A DNA stretch of 64,000 nucleotides from Halichondria panicea (Eukaryota > Porifera > Demospongiae > Suberitida > Halichondriidae). The DNA is taken from assembly GCF_963675165.1 (NCBI RefSeq), contig NC_087388.1, positions 5,985,651 to 6,049,650 of the forward strand, written 5' to 3'. Every line of letters starts with the position of its first letter. Position 1 is the first letter of the stretch. Under the pieces are notes generated by a model. That model saw only the letters and a list, made by a program, of their open reading frames with translations. It was not told the origin of the DNA and did no database searches. A program made the translations under genes and the position numbers. This document shows positions 11,592 to 23,727 of this stretch, piece by piece.

Positions 11592-13169
11592 TTACTTGAT
11601 GTTATTGTCATAAAAAATGACAGTGCACCTACTTATGGATTTATCTGAAATCGCACGAATATTATACTGGTGAGAAATTCCAGAGATGCGTAGATTGATG
11701 GTAGTAGGTACAATAGTAGTACAGATCACCAGACCAGCGTATAAATAGGAGTTTTTATTGAGCACTATTTTTATAGACAGCTCGTCTCGATTAAAGCAAA
11801 AGTCAACGATAAAACCAGCTTGTATACCAGTTTTAAGAAACTCAGTATATATTTCCAGGTCATCATATATCACTAGAATAACCGGGCAATCACATGAGCT
11901 GGACACAATATCTTGAGATGGGGTAATTGAATATGTTAGACTGGACCCATCCAAATAATAGCCTTCGTCAACGTGTTGTATTGGTCTAGTTATGCTCAAG
12001 GAGATCGGTTTATTCACAGCAATACGGTCAACATCCAGTTCTTGACAATCATTGACTGTGAAGACAATGAGAAGTTCATGAGAAAACTGGATTTTTTCGA
12101 ATACAGTGAAAGTTATCGAGTCGTATGCATGCTCGATAAACGAGTTAACAAAGATTATATACCCTCCAGGCAGTTCGTATATGCTGTTTACAGTGATGTT
12201 TATTACAGGAAGGACTGTAGTCATGTTTGTTACAGCAATTGTAGGAAACACTAAAGAATCGTCAGGAACAGTAGTGGGCAGAGTTGACGTTGTCCATGGA
12301 TATTCAGAAACAGTAGTAGTTGGAGTTGATGTTGTCCATGGAGATTCAGAAACAGTAATGTATATGATGGGTGGAGGTGAAGTTGACGTATCAGAATGAG
12401 ATAGCTCTAGTTTGAGAACAGGCAGTAAGACTGCTAAGACCACCACTGTTAGTACCACAATGATGACCAATAAGATTATTATCGTCAACAGCCACGACCA
12501 TTTGCAACGCCTTGAATGCTGTTGAAAAAGTTGAATTAATAATACATTCAATGTAATGCTAGTTAAGGCTTACCGTTGTTACTAGAGACTGATCGCCAGT
12601 GCTGGATATTTCCCCATGATTGGTGTCAGTTTGGCTTGTGTGATCTGCATACATCAGTGCATGTTGTAAAGAAAAGTGTCTTAGAGTTAATATACCGTTG
12701 GTGGGCTCAACGGAGCTTCTCTGCTTCACTGAATTGATGCTGGTCATTTCCATTATGTCGCTATCAGACCCTTAATAGAGTATAATATAATGATTGTAAT
12801 TGCGAGCATGCAGGTATAGCACTAACCATTAGTTGCCAGCTGCAGTGAAAAGGAACTCTCTGTATTTCCGGTAGCTTTAGTAAGACGTCTTTCGACCACC
12901 TTAGCGAGATCACTGTGCCCAACACTAGAGCGTGAGAGAGCCTTAAATACGTCTGTTCAGTTTCTCTCTTCACCTTTTAGCCACTCTGATAGACCCTCAA
13001 GATAGCAGTTATCAGGATCTTCACGACATCTTATATTGATAGTTTCAATAGTAGTATTATTAACTTGCAGAGCTAACAACATCTGCTTCCATTTGGCTCT
13101 AGCTTGATATGTTGCTTCATAGACTGCACTAAGATCATCTAAACTTATTGAGAGTTTGGAGTCGGCCAT
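11592..13169 (-). pseudogene. Death-domain two-transmembrane receptor with two nonsense codons
   Basis: Exons: 13169-12827 (Death domain, ATG at 13169), 12770-12696, 12644-12574 and 12518-11592. The Death domain reads LSISLDDLSAVYEATYQARA to LEGLSEWLKGEER. The linker, transmembrane segment and ectodomain are about 90 percent alike with the copy at 8-1979. Two point lesions: a Trp codon TGG in the paralogue is TGA here (just after GEERN, near 12957), and CAA is TAA at 11594-11592 in the ectodomain, removing the last 60 or so residues including the C-terminal hydrophobic segment. Splice sites and phases are otherwise good, including the cag/cattcaagg acceptor. A shortened stalk repeat (SEYPWTTSTLPTT) is duplicated relative to the paralogue. 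The reading frame is otherwise preserved, so the damage looks recent, or reflects assembly or allelic error. Confidence 0.75.
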
Positions 13170-13289
13170 AACAGCTAATGTTTGAGTTACAAAAGGTTTA
13201 CTGTTTCTCACATAGTTTTTTTGGAATGATTGTGGTTGGCTCACTGTACACAAAGCATGTACACAAAAGGGTATCAGGTACAACACCAA

Positions 13290-13850
13290 TTAAGGCACAA
13301 CCAGTATATATACAGTGGCCCAGATGGTCATCTGCCACTGCTATGGCCACCACCAATTGTACACTATGGCAACCCCTTATTTCCTGGCGGTACCAGTCAG
13401 GTGTTGACATCAATCAAGTTAACGCTGTATACTTTACTTTGTCTTACTTGCCATGCAGGGAATGTTCTGAAGCCTGCTAAGGTAGTCATACTTTTAAATA
13501 AATAAATCTAGTTAATGTACTACTGCTACATAATATGTATCCAATCACTTATTGCATAAGATAGCGTGGGAGTCAGCACACGCGGGGGGTGGGGTTATTT
13601 ATTTTATGTACCGGTATTATGTATTATAGTCTATAGATAAGCAAAACAGTTCGTGAAACCACTTATATAAGAGTATTAATCATGAGGATATTGGATATAT
13701 AACTTGAAGTTGTTGCTAAGTCACTGACTCACATTGTTAAAAGCAAATCGCTAAAAGTTATACGTACAACTATAGTATAATTATGAGCTATATCCAATTA
13801 TAACTATTAATTAAACTGTACATTATTGCGGGTACCAAAACAAAGAAATT
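13290..13850. other. Intergenic between two Death receptor copies
   Basis: No supported gene. The overlapping open frames at 13178-13505 on the plus strand and 13413-13198 on the minus strand lack any family signature. Confidence 0.4.
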
Positions 13851-13859
13851 AGCAGTGCA

Positions 13860-16108
13860 CTGTTTACCATTGTTAGGGGGAGTACAAGTAGGAGCAAGAG
13901 GAGATAGTCTCAGAGATACCAGAGCAACAACACACAGTTCATTATTTTCCTGGTACACATTAGAGAGTGAATTTTAAGTACATGTGTTGATGTAGTGTTG
14001 GATAACGGTGCACCTGCTCAAGGATTTCTCCGCAATCGCAAGGATATTATATTTCCAGAGATACGTAGATTGATGGTAGCAGGTACAATAGTGGTACAGA
14101 TCACCAGACCAGCGTATAAATAGGAGTTTTTATCAACAATTATTTTTGTAGACAGCTCGTCTCGATTGAAGCAAAAGTCAAAGATAAAACCAGTTTGTAT
14201 ACCAGTTTTCTGATTCAGAAACTCGGTATATATTTCCAGGTAATCATATATCATATCACTATAGTAACTGGGCAATCACATGAGCTGGACACAATATCTT
14301 GAGACGGGGTAATAGAATATGTTAGACTGGACCCATCCAAATAATAACCTTCGTCAACATGTTGTATTGGTCCAGTCACATCAAATTATTCACTAATGTA
14401 TGGTCAACATCTAATTTTTGACAATCGTTGATCGTGAAGTCAATGAAAGCCCCTCGAGGAAGCCAGCTCCCTTCGAATATAGATAAAATTAAGGAATCAA
14501 AGGTATGTTTGGTCAACGAAGATTGCTGACACTTTAGGCAGTTGATATATGCTGTTTAAATTGATGGGTATAGGTCTGATGCAGGATTAATTAGAGTTGT
14601 GCCACCTGCTACGGTGACGTCTATTGTATAGCTGTAGGAAATGTGCTCTCTGAACTAATTGTCCATGGGTATTCAGAAAAAGTAGTGGGCGGAGTTGCTG
14701 TTGGCAATATAATTATATGGGTGGAGGTGAAGTTGACGTATCAGAATGAGATAGTTCTAGTTTGAGAACAGGCAGTAAGACTGCTAAGACCACCACTGTT
14801 AGTACCACAATGACAACCAATAAGATTATTATCGTCAACAGCCACGACCATTTGCAACACCTTGAATGCTGATGAAGAAAGGGAATTTCGCATTCACACG
14901 AAAATGTATAGCTCAGTCAATTGGCTGTCCTGCATGCACAGCCACATGAGAGTAACTTACCATTGTCACCAGATATTGATTCTCAATGCTGGTGTGCATG
15001 CATGTCAGCTTGTTTTCATGATCTGCGATAATAATAGAGTTAACTTATGTTTTTTGAGAGTTAACTTACTTGTATATGTGATATCAAGCTGACTTCTCTG
15101 ATCCACCTCACTGATGTTGGTCATTTCCATTATGCCGCTATCAGATCCTGAGATATAATTGCATGCAGGTATATATAATACTAGCCTCGATTCAAGGCCG
15201 ATTAAAATACGGCCTGGTACCTATTGCAGGGGTGATAGTGCGCATGCGCTTCAAATTACCCAGAATATGGGTAATCGTACCACGAACGTAAAACCTTAGT
15301 AAATTATACCGGAAATTAATCCGTTTACTAAAATATGTTCCGTAATACTTTATCTCTATGACTGAGTTCTGTGAAGCTGTGGCTTATGCGGTCTATAGCG
15401 TTGGTCTAGAAGGCTTGAACACTAGTTTTAAGACAAAAGATGCTCTCATTTACGTCTAGGACTGTCCTATAGCCGGGTTGTCTTCGCGAGTAGCAGTTTG
15501 AGGCACCATACACTTCCCATAGCCTGTACAGATCCATGGTAAGACATCCTGACCATACAACCGTCATAGAGGTAGATGAGAGCCTCTCCTGGCTTCAGAC
15601 TAGTGTGAAAGCCTTCTGGAACAACGCAATAGAGAGCTAAGCTGATGTTTACAAAGATAGAAAATAGATGAGGGAAGAAAAAGGGGAAAAACTAACGCAT
15701 GCGCACTATCACCCCTGCAATATGTACCAGGCCGTATTTTAATTGGCCTGGAATCGAGGCTAATATAATACATGCATCCATGGACTAACCATTAATAGCC
15801 AGTGAAGATGAAATCAGTCTGTACTCTGTATTTCCGGTAGCTTTAGTACGACGTCTTTCGACCACCTTAGCGAGATCATTGTGCCCAACACTAGAGCGTG
15901 AGAGAGCCTCAAACACGTACTGTCCAGCTTCTCTCGCAACCTTTTAACCACTCTGATAGACCCTCAAGATAGCAGTTATCAGGATCTTCACGACATCTAT
16001 ATATTGATAGTTTCAAATAGTAGCATTGTTAACTTGCAGAGCTAAGAACATCTGCTTCCATTTGGCTCTAGCTTGAAATGTTGCTTCATAGACTGCACGA
16101 AGATTATT
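13860..16108 (-). pseudogene. Third Death receptor copy, heavily decayed
   Basis: Minus-strand relics in the same order as the copy at 11592-13169: Death domain pieces at 16108-15825, first linker exon at about 15148-15085, second linker at about 15020-14960, transmembrane exon from 14864 with the same I/V/L-rich segment, and ectodomain pieces to about 13870 (DLEIYTEFL and SYLYAGLVIC readable at 14275-14018). Small insertions and deletions shift the frame repeatedly, including an added NQ in TEFLNQKTG and lost segments of the ectodomain. A Mutator-like element is inserted between the Death and linker exons at 15182-15762. Clearly non-functional. Confidence 0.75.
15182..15762. mobile_element. 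Mutator-like MITE with long inverted ends
   Basis: 581 bases. The two ends (15182-15248 and 15696-15762) are inverted copies of about 67 bases with roughly three mismatches, starting TAGCCTCGATTC. Flanks carry a perfect 9-base duplication ATATAATAC at 15173-15181 and 15763-15771. Long terminal inverted repeats plus a 9-base target duplication are the hallmark of Mutator-like elements. No transposase frame inside, so non-autonomous. Its insertion splits the Death receptor pseudogene. Confidence 0.8.
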
Positions 16109-16476
16109 GGAATCATTGATTATTTATATCTATAGCTACAAACTGATCCTTTGCATGTGAATGCATGTGTTGCAATTGACCCAGTATAAACAGAGCCCTA
16201 ATTAAAAACACAACACAAGCCACACAACCATAATGCAAATCATTTTTTGCCCCCAGCGGTGGGAGTTAGCTTCGATTACAGGCCACCGGCGCTGCAGTCC
16301 GCGCGCGTAGCCTCGAATCCAGGCTGATTATTTTTTAATCGGCCTGGATTCTCTTTTTTACTCCATTATTTGACACGCCCACTTTCTAAGGTCTTCTCTA
16401 CTGCAGCACGAGCCCCACCCCCAAAAGTTAATTAAATGTTTGTTTGTCTATTAAAGTTGATCTACTACCACAATTT
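16109..16476. other. Upstream region of the CARD receptor
   Basis: Contains a short relic of the Mutator-like terminus (GTAGCCTCGAATCCAGGC near 16308) with an adjacent inverted copy (AATCGGCCTGGATTC). The rest should include the promoter of the gene starting at 16477. No clear TATA box was assigned. Confidence 0.4.
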
Positions 16477-18965
16477 ATGGCCCAATTGAACATAGGTTAT
16501 GAAGCTCTTGTGAGCTGTCATGAAAAGCTGGTCTCCGAAATTGCTCAAGACCCAAAGCAGATGGCTGTCTCATTATTCCAGCATCGCTTTATATTCGAAG
16601 ATACGAAAGCTAAAATCAATGAGCTAGACCGAACCAGAAGAGATAAAGCTATATTACTAGTGGACGACATTGAAAGCAAAGTCAAGTGTTATCCAGAATT
16701 CTACGAAAAATTTCTGCTAATTCTCGGTAAAAATGAATTGCTGTATTGCGACCTTGTGAAGTCGCTCCGGGAGGAGTATGAAAAGATTGAAGCTGAGTCT
16801 AAATACGGTGATTTGATTGCCTACCATCACATGCCTGTATACTATGCGTCTACTTCATATAGCTATACAGTCATTTTAGTAAAACTTGCAATATTTTGTG
16901 TAACTTGGCTGCAACCACAGTAGTAACCACAGAAAGGACATGATTATGAATATAATTAAACCATGCAGTAGCAAGACCAAGTCAAATATCAGTTATGTAA
17001 CAGCAAGCATACGTTGAATGACTTCAGCACAGCCTCAGAAAACAGCTCCATATGCCAATAAAACTCGTTGAGAATGGTTATGTTATACCCATTATAATTA
17101 TTTTGCGAGTTTCCCTATAATTATATACATCGCAGGGTGGCAATGTCAGTGTTGTAGGCTAGTAGAAAAGGGAAGCAACATGCATTACAGCATGCTGAAA
17201 ATAAGTTACATGGGTATATAATTATAGTGTTATCTCGAAATTAATGAGAACCCTGGACACTTATACAACATTCTCTTCATTGGCATGTTTGAGCTGTTCT
17301 CTGAGGCCGTGCGAAGTCATTTTATGGTGTACAGTGTACATGCAGTGCAGAAAAACTAGTGCTTGCAGTTAGACTTTCCATGCTTAATCTATGTGGTTAC
17401 AACTGTGGTTACAGCAAAGTTTATCAGAATATTGCAAGTTTTACTAAAATGACTGTAGACTACAGTGTGTATAGCTACTACTGAGCTCACTAGATTATCA
17501 CTAATCAATTTTAGCCCCAGTGTATATCACACATTTATGCAGGATACGAAAGCTATCCATTGAGCCTGCTACAACCATTACCTGGGTTTGTCATGGCTGA
17601 GGGAACTGGTACAGGTATTTTCGCTATTATTATTATGATAAAAGTCATAAATGCAGAACTCAGCATTATTTCTTGTAGGCCTTCCTGAGTTACCCTCCAG
17701 GGACGATGATGATGGAGATAAACTAATCAGAGCAGCTGCAACAAGTCAGCAAGGAGCCCTTACTGGTATGATGTGCAGTATACTTGCTATTGATGACCCT
17801 GGTAATATTATAGATGAGGGAGGACCTGACCACAACACCGATACAAGTTATTCAGACCCTCATCTGCATAGGTATGGTAATTCAGTGTAACTGATGATAA
17901 TCCAGTATCTAATTAATCTCCAGCATTAACAGGGAGTTCAACATCCAAGTAAACGTGAAAATAAGAAGCCAAACAAAACCTCAACAAAAGCGTGAAATTA
18001 CAAAGCCAAAAGAAAAGCTAACCCATAAAAACAAATGTTACAATTGTTTCTTAAGCTTATTTGTTGGATTCTTGTTCTTGTTTGTACTGGGCTTTTTAGG
18101 TTCACTATTGTACGATGGCTATTCACTCATTAATACTACAATTGTGGCACAAATTCACCGGCAATCTATGCCACTAATTGGAATACTCGACAATCCATCC
18201 ACTTTTGATAGTCTTAGATTCTCAGAACCAACCAACGGAACAGACTTTGTCCCCATTAGCTTCTATACATTGAGGAATTGTTCTTCTTCAGCTGCGTTCA
18301 TAGATGTTGATATCAATGAGATTGTGACTGCAAGCTTTGACTCTCTGACTGAAAAGAGCAAGGCTGTTACTGAGTTGTATCTGGCAAGTAATACTACACT
18401 TACTGTAGATATCACCACTGAAGTCCTCTCAAACTATTCAGTCGGTCATTGTAATGCATTTCTCCTCGTTTTTGATGATTTTAACAATTTCTTAAACTTC
18501 ATTTCAAGCTCTTCTTTAGTCGAAAGTTTCTATTACAAAGGATGTATTGAGAACAACAAATCACAAGCTATGATCATGACATTCGACAAACCATCATACT
18601 ACTATATCGGTGTGTACACAGACATTCCGATTGAAGCTACTACTTTCTCTTTACACTTTCTCGGAACATATCTTCAATACAACATTTCAAACGAGAATGC
18701 TGGTTGCTCTATAGACTCTCGTGACGATTTAAGTTGTGAAATAAAATTATATCCGAATACCAACCAGCAAACCTGTATTGTTGGTTCTATACCACCTAGT
18801 GCTACATTACTTGGAATAAAAGTAACAGCTGTAGACTTTTACGCCGCTGTTAACTCAGACACCAGCATTAATTTTTATTTTTATCTTCCTCTAATATTCC
18901 TTACGATTGTTATTTGTATTGTGTTTTTTGTTTACTGCTATCCAAAGTTTAGGCTTTTGCACTAA
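16477..18965 (+). CDS. CARD two-transmembrane receptor without ankyrin repeats, intact
   Basis: Five exons in one phase: 16477-16807, 17543-17614, 17679-17765, 17814-17871, 17924-18965; about 529 aa. The ATG at 16477 aligns with the CARD start of the paralogue at 58383. CARD-like domain at 1-105 (IGYEALVSCHEKLVSEIAQD, then DKAILLVDDIESKVKCYPEF). The linker carries the LLQPLPGF and acidic DDDDGD motifs shared with the CARD-ankyrin gene at 50555. Transmembrane 1 about 226-248; ectodomain 250-495 with CNAFLLVFDDFNNF, SYYYIGVYTD and TCIVGSIPP; transmembrane 2 about 497-520 and a short tail. About 15 NxS/T sequons. This is a compact version of the family: the same cassette linked to CARD with no ankyrin region. 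It probably signals through CARD-CARD contacts, by analogy only. Confidence 0.8.
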
Positions 18966-19735
18966 CTGTCCATTATCATGCACTTTATGTTAATTGGTTT
19001 AAATTGGTTCATATTGAGAAAAATATACATTTGCATCTATAGTGAATTAAGTCATAGTTGCAGCTAATTTAGCTACTATATATATACGGCTGTACTGTCA
19101 CTAAGTTAAACGAAAATTAATTTCTCCTTCATGCACTGTTGGGGTTGGAGGTGAGTCCACTGGACTAATGAAAGCCCCCATTGCATGGGTAGTCAATCTA
19201 CAGCAGAGAGATAATATACTTATAGGAGAGTAGCTGTGCAATAACAATTATACAAATGCGGATAGATCTCTGTATACTGATTATAGTATATAATACTAGC
19301 TGTTCTATATATAATTATAGTGTACAGGTGGATGTGTACTGACTGGTGTATGTACACACATACCTCTTCTTGCTTGATCTGGAAATCAATTCCTGGGCTG
19401 GATTTGAGCAGTTCTGATAATTCCTCTGTGCCCCCCAACACTGGAGACCAAGAGTCACTGAGCCTGCAGAGCCTGAGGGGGAGAGTATTGCATGAGCCTA
19501 ATTATAATAATAATTATAGCAAGACCATGCATGTGGTACAAGATTGATACATGCATGGCTATTACTATATATATACAGATAAATTGTGAAGTTGAAAATT
19601 GCAGTTTAACTATATAATTTTTATAGAGCATTATAGCTATAAGTGCTAAATAAAGTGATCTGCTGATCACCAGTATAATTATGGCTCACTCAGAGCTTGA
19701 CTTGCTGTCTGTGAATCTGGGTTGAGAGGGAACGT
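18966..19735. other. Intergenic with a dispersed repeat
   Basis: 19126-19212 is a decayed copy (in-frame stop) of the exon-like block at 10596-10669. On the minus strand about 19500-19360 there is a readable piece, GGTEELSELLKSSPGIDFQI, with an adjacent possible donor; it has no recognised family. The rest is AT-rich. Confidence 0.35.
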
Positions 19736-19739
19736 GTGC

Positions 19740-21524
19740 ACGAGCTGTCGGATCAAGCCCTCTCAGTAAGGCTGAGGCAGAAATCGGGTCACCACCATCT
19801 TGGCCAAATGCTTTTAGCAACTTGTTTGTTGAATTATACCTTCTGCCTGTATTAAAATGTACGAGTTAGACTACGAATACATTGTATAAAAGTACAGCTA
19901 GCTGCACAGGAAAGCAATTAATTAAGTACCACTTTAGTATTGTAAATGAGTCTATATAGTTATTACCTTCAGTAATACTTTTTGACCAATTTTGACTTCA
20001 ATGAATGCATTTTCTTTCAGGTACTGCATCTGTTCAGGACTCAACTGGCCGTAAATATGACTAAAATATGCTGGAACTCGAAACACCAGCTCAGTACAGC
20101 CTTCTCGAACATTCTTCAATTTCAGAGCGTGTTGTGGCATTATTTGTTCCCAGCATTTTATAAAAACTAGCTCCAATTGTTGAAGGTGATTGTTTAATAG
20201 TCAACATCAACCTTACATGTTATCTCCACTGATTCAATGTGAGGGTCAAAGTCATCAACAAATAGAAAACATCGCCGATTAACATATTGCTGAAATAAAT
20301 GCTCGTATTTCTGTAGTATTTGATCATCCTCCGGGAAAAGAAACTGTTTTCGTATTGCGGAAATGAGTGAATAATTGAACCAAGAGCAGAAATTATTCAG
20401 TAGGAAGACTGACAATTTGCTAAAGCTGGTAACATCACGGAATGCATGGAATCTGTTCAGAAGGGCTAAGATAAATTGGTTTGTAATACGATCCTCCTGG
20501 TGTTAAAAGCATCTGGACGAACTGCTTTACTTCAGTAACATCACACTGTTTTTCCAGATTTGTAATTGTGTTTGCGAGTAAGCTACAAAACTTCGTATGA
20601 ATGTGTTGTGTTTTAACACCTAGGGCCGTCTTGAATTTACTATAAGAGATTTCTGTGGGTGATACTCTGTTTTTACTACAAGCAGTATCACGAGTGAATC
20701 TTTTAATTTGCGGTGGCTTGGAGCTTAAACACTTATCTCTGCCAGTGATATGACCCAAGATGGTACACTCTCCACAGCCATATTTGAAGCTAACGAAATC
20801 ATTTGATACTGTGTTAACTCTCCACCTGCTTGACCTTTGTAGTCCGCTAAATGATAGCGTATCTGTGTTAACTCTCCATCTGCTTTACCGCTAAATGATA
20901 GTGACAGAATGCATTTTGTCAATCATAAAATTATTAAAGAATGTAGAGGCATGTAAAATACAGTCATTATAGAGGGGGTCTCTCACAATTTATATAGATG
21001 CACTCACTGGTTGCAAGAATCCTCTGCCCTTTTACCGGGCTTTCCAGATCTTCAGTTGTTTCTGCATGCAATTGCAAGCAACATTATTAATGTGTGTATA
21101 ATTAAAAGCCAGGTTTTGGCTCACTCATGCACATGTATGCATAATTATAGGTACCGGGTGCAGCTAGTATTATTATATACCTGTTGAGTTTGCTTCATCC
21201 ACAGCTTCTAACTCCTTGTACTTATCTGTATAAGTACTGATAAGAGGGGGTCATTATGTCTCTCATTCCTTTCTCGAAGTACTTCGATGAATTTACCATA
21301 AGTTTCCGGAAAACTTTTGACTTTTGTCTGCAATTCTACCACTATAGCCTCCTGGCTTTATCCGTGTTTGTCTATTCAAGCTGATTGATTTTCTGATTAG
21401 TTTCCTCTGATATCAGACCGTTCTGAAACATAACTCCAGCATTTCCTTTAGGATTTGAAGCGAGGTGAGCAACTAGCTTCTCGTTGCAGCTCACCAATAC
21501 GTTGTAAACAATATTTGTTGTCAT
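19740..21524 (-). pseudogene. CARD-domain X-ankyrin receptor pseudogene, truncated
   Basis: Minus-strand relics: CARD-like exon from an ATG at 21524 (TTNIVYNVLVSCNEKLVAHL), frame lost after NQKINQLE at about 21372; domain X at about 20920-19950 in three frames (FCSWFNYSLISAIRKQFLFP, YVNRRCFLFVDDFDP, EGCTELVFRVPAYFSH); and the start of the ankyrin exon at about 19855-19740. It ends abruptly before the first full ankyrin repeat, where unrelated sequence begins. Several small deletions relative to 57767-56848 shift the frame. Confidence 0.75.
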
Positions 21525-22333
21525 ATTGCACCTCTCATAGACCTGCCATGCAAGTGTAGCATTCAAAGCAATGAGTATAATTATAACATACCTATGCAAT
21601 CTGGTTTCCAGAATGTAAAATAGCTTTAAGTTGCAGTTAATCTTACTCCAGTACAACACACCTGACTCTTCTATATATGATATGATATTTATGAGAAAAC
21701 TAAGTACATGTGACTGAGAGCTTGTTTACTACACCATGCATGCATTGCACTAGCCTCGATTCCAGGCCGCTGGAGTAGAGGCTAGCATTGCACTATAAAG
21801 TTACATTCAATATAAATTGCATGCACAATTCAATAACACACAAATACAACAGTAAAAAAACAAATGCTAAATTCTTTAATGTTATTCTGATTGGCACATG
21901 TGAAGTCATATAATTATATAGTTGCAGATAACTTAGCTACTATATATATAGCATATAGCTGCCAGTGAGTTGAACGAAAATTAATGTCATTATGTATAAT
22001 AATTATGTTCTCCATCATGCATGCACTGTGCATGGGGTTGGAGGTGAGCCCACAATTGCAATATATATATAGCTGAACTGATGGAAATCCCCATGGAACG
22101 GGATAATAAGCAGTACCTTACACCTAAACGGTACTGGCCACACCGCTTTTTTAATATACTTTTATGTTCTGGCTCTATATCTAAGATGGTGTTGTTCTCA
22201 CAAATAATTGAGAGTGACAAACGTAGTATTAATTGTATTAATGTGGTGTTGTATTAGCGTTATTATAGCTATACAACAATAAAGCATACGGCATATGTAT
22301 ACGTACAAAGCAGTAAAAGTCAACATCATACAG
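21525..22333. other. Intergenic with dispersed-repeat pieces
   Basis: A short palindrome CTAGCCTCGATTCCAGG...GAGGCTAG at about 21752-21788 is a minimal pair of Mutator-like termini. 22010-22110 is a decayed copy of the block at 10596-10669. No gene. Confidence 0.4.
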
Positions 22334-22505
22334 ATTTGTAATCGTGTTTGTGAGTAAGCTACAAAACCTTGTTATGCTTGTATGAATGTGTTATGTTTCT
22401 TCCACGTAGTTCTGTCACGAACATATACCAGTATAAGAGATTTCTGTGGCTGATATTCTGTTTTCACCACAAACAGTGTCACTATAATTATAGTGCATCT
22501 TTTAC
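22334..22505 (-). pseudogene. Domain X fragment
   Basis: About 170 bases matching, on the minus strand, the early part of domain X in the intact gene (8020-8170), including the stretch encoding NTIMNLEKQ-like and SATEISYKMF-like sequence. Frameshifts and insertions are visible. No other exon accompanies it. Confidence 0.6.
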
Positions 22506-23634
22506 ATGCAATTGCAAGTGACAATATTAATGTGTGTAGATCTATAATTAATTAGCCAAACTTGTTTACCGAGTGTTGCTACTCTACTTAGTAGTTAGCT
22601 CTGCACTAGAACGCTAGCTATTGGTAGTTTCAAGAGTGAGAAGAGAGCTGCAAGGCTCTGCTGACTTGCAGCCGTTAATTTTAGACTTGAACTTTTGGCA
22701 TCGATCGTTTTTAACAATTCGATCATTACCCACTCTTTGAGTTTCCCTGGATTTTGCATATTATAGAGTAAAATTAATCATGATAATTATAATCGTGTGT
22801 ATAAAAGCTAGCTTGTAGCTTTATGTTATGTAGCTTTGGCACCCTCCACCGAGGCATCAGCACCTGCGGTGCTTTCATTATTATGGTACCAATAAAAAGT
22901 GACGACCTACCTTTCTTAATAAGTGCCTTTATCCGTGATAATCTCAAACAGTATAATTATGCTACTACATTTTGTTGTCTCCACTTTCTTTTCCATTAAG
23001 AGTATTTGCTTTAGAGCTGCAATTTTTGTTGCCTTTATTTCTTTTTGTTTGAATGGCTGCTGGGTTCAATGGAAACACCAAATGATGGGAAGTATCAACT
23101 CATGTACATGAATGTGTGCTGGACAGCCCACTTTGCGTATGCGTGTACCATGCATGGAGACTATAGATGTTGAAGTTTGTCCCTTAAAGTATACTGCTGA
23201 CCAAACTACTGCTTTCGCGCGGAATGCTCAAAACAATAAATCAGTGGGATGCCATTGAATCAATGAAGGATTCCAAAACACCGTATACATGTTCTTAATA
23301 ATTTTAACTTACTGTCATTACTTACTTTGGTAACAATGGGAGTCTGTTTTCATCGTCCACATGCACCTGCACCTTGCTTACTGAAGTCCTGGTACCAATG
23401 TACTCATAGTACAGTCAGCTGTCCAGCCCTAGGAGGCATTCAACATCATCCACTACTCCTCCATATGTTGACCCTATTGTTGTGCCCAGTTTGCCTTCCC
23501 TGCAACTGCTAAAGAATTTGCAGGGTGTGTTGTGGTTAAATTTAACTCCCGTTCCTGGCATCGAGTGAACAACTAATTCTACACTAAGACTCCCGGTGGT
23601 ATTGTGTATTATACCATAGATAATAGAGCATAAT
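22506..23634. other. Intergenic, nothing recognised
   Basis: No family member or transposon end could be supported here. Short open frames at 22923, 23327 and 23657 (minus) have no recognisable content. Confidence 0.4.
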
Positions 23635-23720
23635 ATTACACCAGGGATATCACACACACAGCAACTCTATTACACCAGGGATATCACACACACAGCAACT
23701 CTATTACACCAGGGATATCC
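23635..23720. repeat. 34-base minisatellite, 2.5 copies
   Basis: Unit ATTACACCAGGGATATCACA plus 14 more bases, at 23635-23668 and 23669-23702, with a partial third copy to 23720. The first two copies are identical. Confidence 0.8.
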
Positions 23721-23727
23721 TTCAATA

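Noticed and set aside
23635-23720. CRISPR-like array
   Set aside because: The copies are directly adjacent with no spacers, only 2.5 in number, in animal DNA. It is a minisatellite.
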